In this document: one piece after another, positions 5,675 through 6,480 of the stretch
Position numbering within the stretch: the first letter of the stretch is position 1
Layout of the letters: each line of letters starts with the position of its first letter
Assembly (NCBI GenBank): GCA_913053915.1
Contig: CAJXGP010000125.1
Span: 1-6,480, forward strand
Source: an uncultured Ignavibacteriales bacterium
Lineage (GTDB): Bacteria; Bacteroidota; Ignavibacteria; Ignavibacteriales; Ignavibacteriaceae
Direction of reading: 5' to 3'
DNA length: 6,480 bases
Notes under the pieces: model-generated
The model's input: only the letters and a program-made list of their open reading frames with translations
Databases searched by the model: none
Told to the model about the DNA's origin: nothing
Position numbers and translations under genes: made by a program

Positions 5675-6175
5675 TTAATCTCCCTTTTTTTTATTTAAAA
5701 AATTAGTTAGTCCATTTGCAAAATCTTCGGTATTACGACTGATCGTATTAAGCTTGATACAATAATCAACTGCCGAATCAATATTAAGATTGGAAACGTT
5801 ACGGATTAGTTTTTTCGTAGCAGACATACTTTGTGTTGAATTTAATAAAAGAAGGTTAGCTAATTTTTCAGCCTCTTCCAATATATTTTCAGCCAAATAA
5901 TCAACAAGTCCTATTTCAAAAGCTTTTTTTCCGTTGATTATTTCACCGGTCATTAGAAGCCGTTTTGCCCTCCCTTCTCCGATTTTTTTAATCAAGAAAA
6001 TTGAAACAATAGCAGGTATAAATCCAATTTTTACTTCAGAGTAACCGAATTTTGAATCCGATTCATGTGCAATGACAAAATCACAAACACTTGCCAAACC
6101 ACATCCACCGGCTATAGCGGCACCATTCACAGCGGCAATTACCGGTTTTGAAAATTTGTAAATTTTCAAAAAAAC
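5675..6175 (-). pseudogene. enoyl-CoA hydratase/isomerase family protein, N-terminal third missing
   Basis: The C-terminal ~165 residues of a crotonase-fold enzyme that normally has about 255-260. The visible part begins [17 protein letters not shown], then IAGGCGLASVCDFVIA, FGYSEVKIGFIPAIVS, the MTGEIINGKKAFEIGLVD segment and the C-terminal helices. The usual second catalytic glutamate is present in YSEV, while the first is replaced by glycine in GGCGLA, a pattern I associate with methylglutaconyl-CoA hydratase-like (LiuC) enzymes; the exact substrate cannot be fixed. The homologous part stops near 6172-6175. The frame stays open to a stop at 6245-6247 but without an ATG, family resemblance or ribosome site, and the TTG at 6169 falls inside a conserved strand, so it is not a real start. 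The break coincides with a change in base composition. The gene is cut by an assembly join or a rearrangement rather than decayed: what remains has no internal stop or frameshift. It overlaps nothing and abuts apt. Confidence 0.85.
6146..6171. repeat. 26-bp palindrome at the break point
   Basis: TTTTGAAAATTT (6146-6157) and AAATTTTCAAAA (6160-6171) are perfect reverse complements separated by GT. The sequence lies within the hydratase reading frame (codons for FLKIYKFSK) and ends one to a few bases before the point where hydratase similarity and AT-richness end. The coding sense looks natural, so the symmetry may be partly chance, but its position at the junction is striking. Confidence 0.75.
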
Positions 6176-6193
6176 GATACTATAGGTGGCATC

Positions 6194-6480
6194 ATGGTTT
6201 ATTTCTCGCCCAAAATAGGTGTGGACCTCGGTACTACTACTGTACTAGTATTTGTGCCAGGAAGAGGGATCGTACTCAACGAACCCTCTGTCGTGGCCGT
6301 TTCTGAAGAAAATAATCGTATTTTGGCGGTTGGAGAAGAAGCAAAAGAGATGATCGGCCGTACTCCAGATGACATTATTGCGTACAGACCAATGAAAGAC
6401 GGTGTTATTGCTGACTTCACTGTAACCGAAAAAATGCTGCAACATTTCATACGCAAAGTGCACGAAAGTGCACTGCTGCG
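6194..6480 (+). CDS. mreB: rod-shape-determining protein MreB, N-terminal part, runs off the window
   Basis: The first 95 codons of a bacterial actin homologue that polymerises under the membrane and guides cell-wall elongation. It shows the phosphate-1 loop GVDLGTTT (9-16), then [27 protein letters not shown] and [13 protein letters not shown], all in canonical MreB order. The loop reads DLGTTT where most MreB proteins have DLGTAN; I recall that variant from candidate-phyla (Patescibacteria-type) sequences, but this is unverified. The ATG follows AGGTGG (6184-6189) by four bases. G+C here is about 45% against about 33% in the neighbouring hydratase fragment, and codon choice is more balanced. 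It is divergent from the broken hydratase and probably from a different genome or locus. The gene continues beyond 6480. Confidence 0.9.
   Translation, partial: MVYFSPKIGVDLGTTTVLVFVPGRGIVLNEPSVVAVSEENNRILAVGEEAKEMIGRTPDDIIAYRPMKDGVIADFTVTEKMLQHFIRKVHESALL

Noticed and set aside
6169..6169. TTG at 6169 as a true start of a short hydratase-like protein
   Set aside because: It lies in a conserved beta-strand of the family, lacks a ribosome site, and would leave out about 95 residues of the fold including the substrate-binding N-terminal part.
6199..6463. Minus-strand open frames near the right end
   Set aside because: Shadows of the mreB reading frame, which runs off the window on the plus strand.

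Overview
Most of this window (about 1-6172) is AT-rich DNA, roughly one third G+C, with the protein style of the Bacteroidota/Chlorobi/Ignavibacteria group. I place it nearest Ignavibacteria-like bacteria, from the wording of the proteins and the mix of good Shine-Dalgarno sites with very AT-rich spacers. This placement is an inference, not a search result. The last ~300 bases are different: about 45% G+C (135 of 300 bases from 6181) and the start of an unrelated gene. That suggests a second genome or a rearrangement.

Layout. 1-344 is a gene-free AT-rich spacer with inverted repeats. 345-2329 (minus) is a probable two-gene operon: an Rrf2-family regulator followed by an ALDH7-type aminoadipate-semialdehyde/piperideine-6-carboxylate dehydrogenase. 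2330-2800 is a long divergent regulatory region. It holds a 25-bp perfect-armed palindrome over the regulator's likely promoter, and further repeats and a hairpin with a T-run before the next gene. 2801-4171 (plus) is L-lysine 6-aminotransferase, closed by a strong intrinsic terminator at 4194-4230. 4250-4936 (plus) is RsmI, the 16S rRNA C1402 2'-O-methyltransferase; its start must lie after that terminator. 4937-5146 is a convergent spacer with two hairpins. 5147-5674 (minus) is adenine phosphoribosyltransferase, abutting stop-to-start with an upstream enoyl-CoA hydratase-family gene (5675 to about 6175) whose N-terminal third is missing. From 6194 (plus) the N-terminus of an MreB protein runs off the window.

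How the genes work together. The aminotransferase converts lysine plus 2-oxoglutarate to 2-aminoadipate 6-semialdehyde (in equilibrium with its cyclic imine) and glutamate. The dehydrogenase oxidises this to 2-aminoadipate. The regulator sits between the two genes and probably controls at least its own operon. RsmI and Apt are housekeeping genes. The hydratase fragment resembles acyl-CoA/branched-chain degradation enzymes, but its context is lost at the break.

I see no transposon, CRISPR array, tRNA or rRNA. I do not see a clearly new biological system. The points most worth a second look are the abrupt junction next to a 26-bp palindrome near 6172, and the Rrf2-linked control region of the lysine module.
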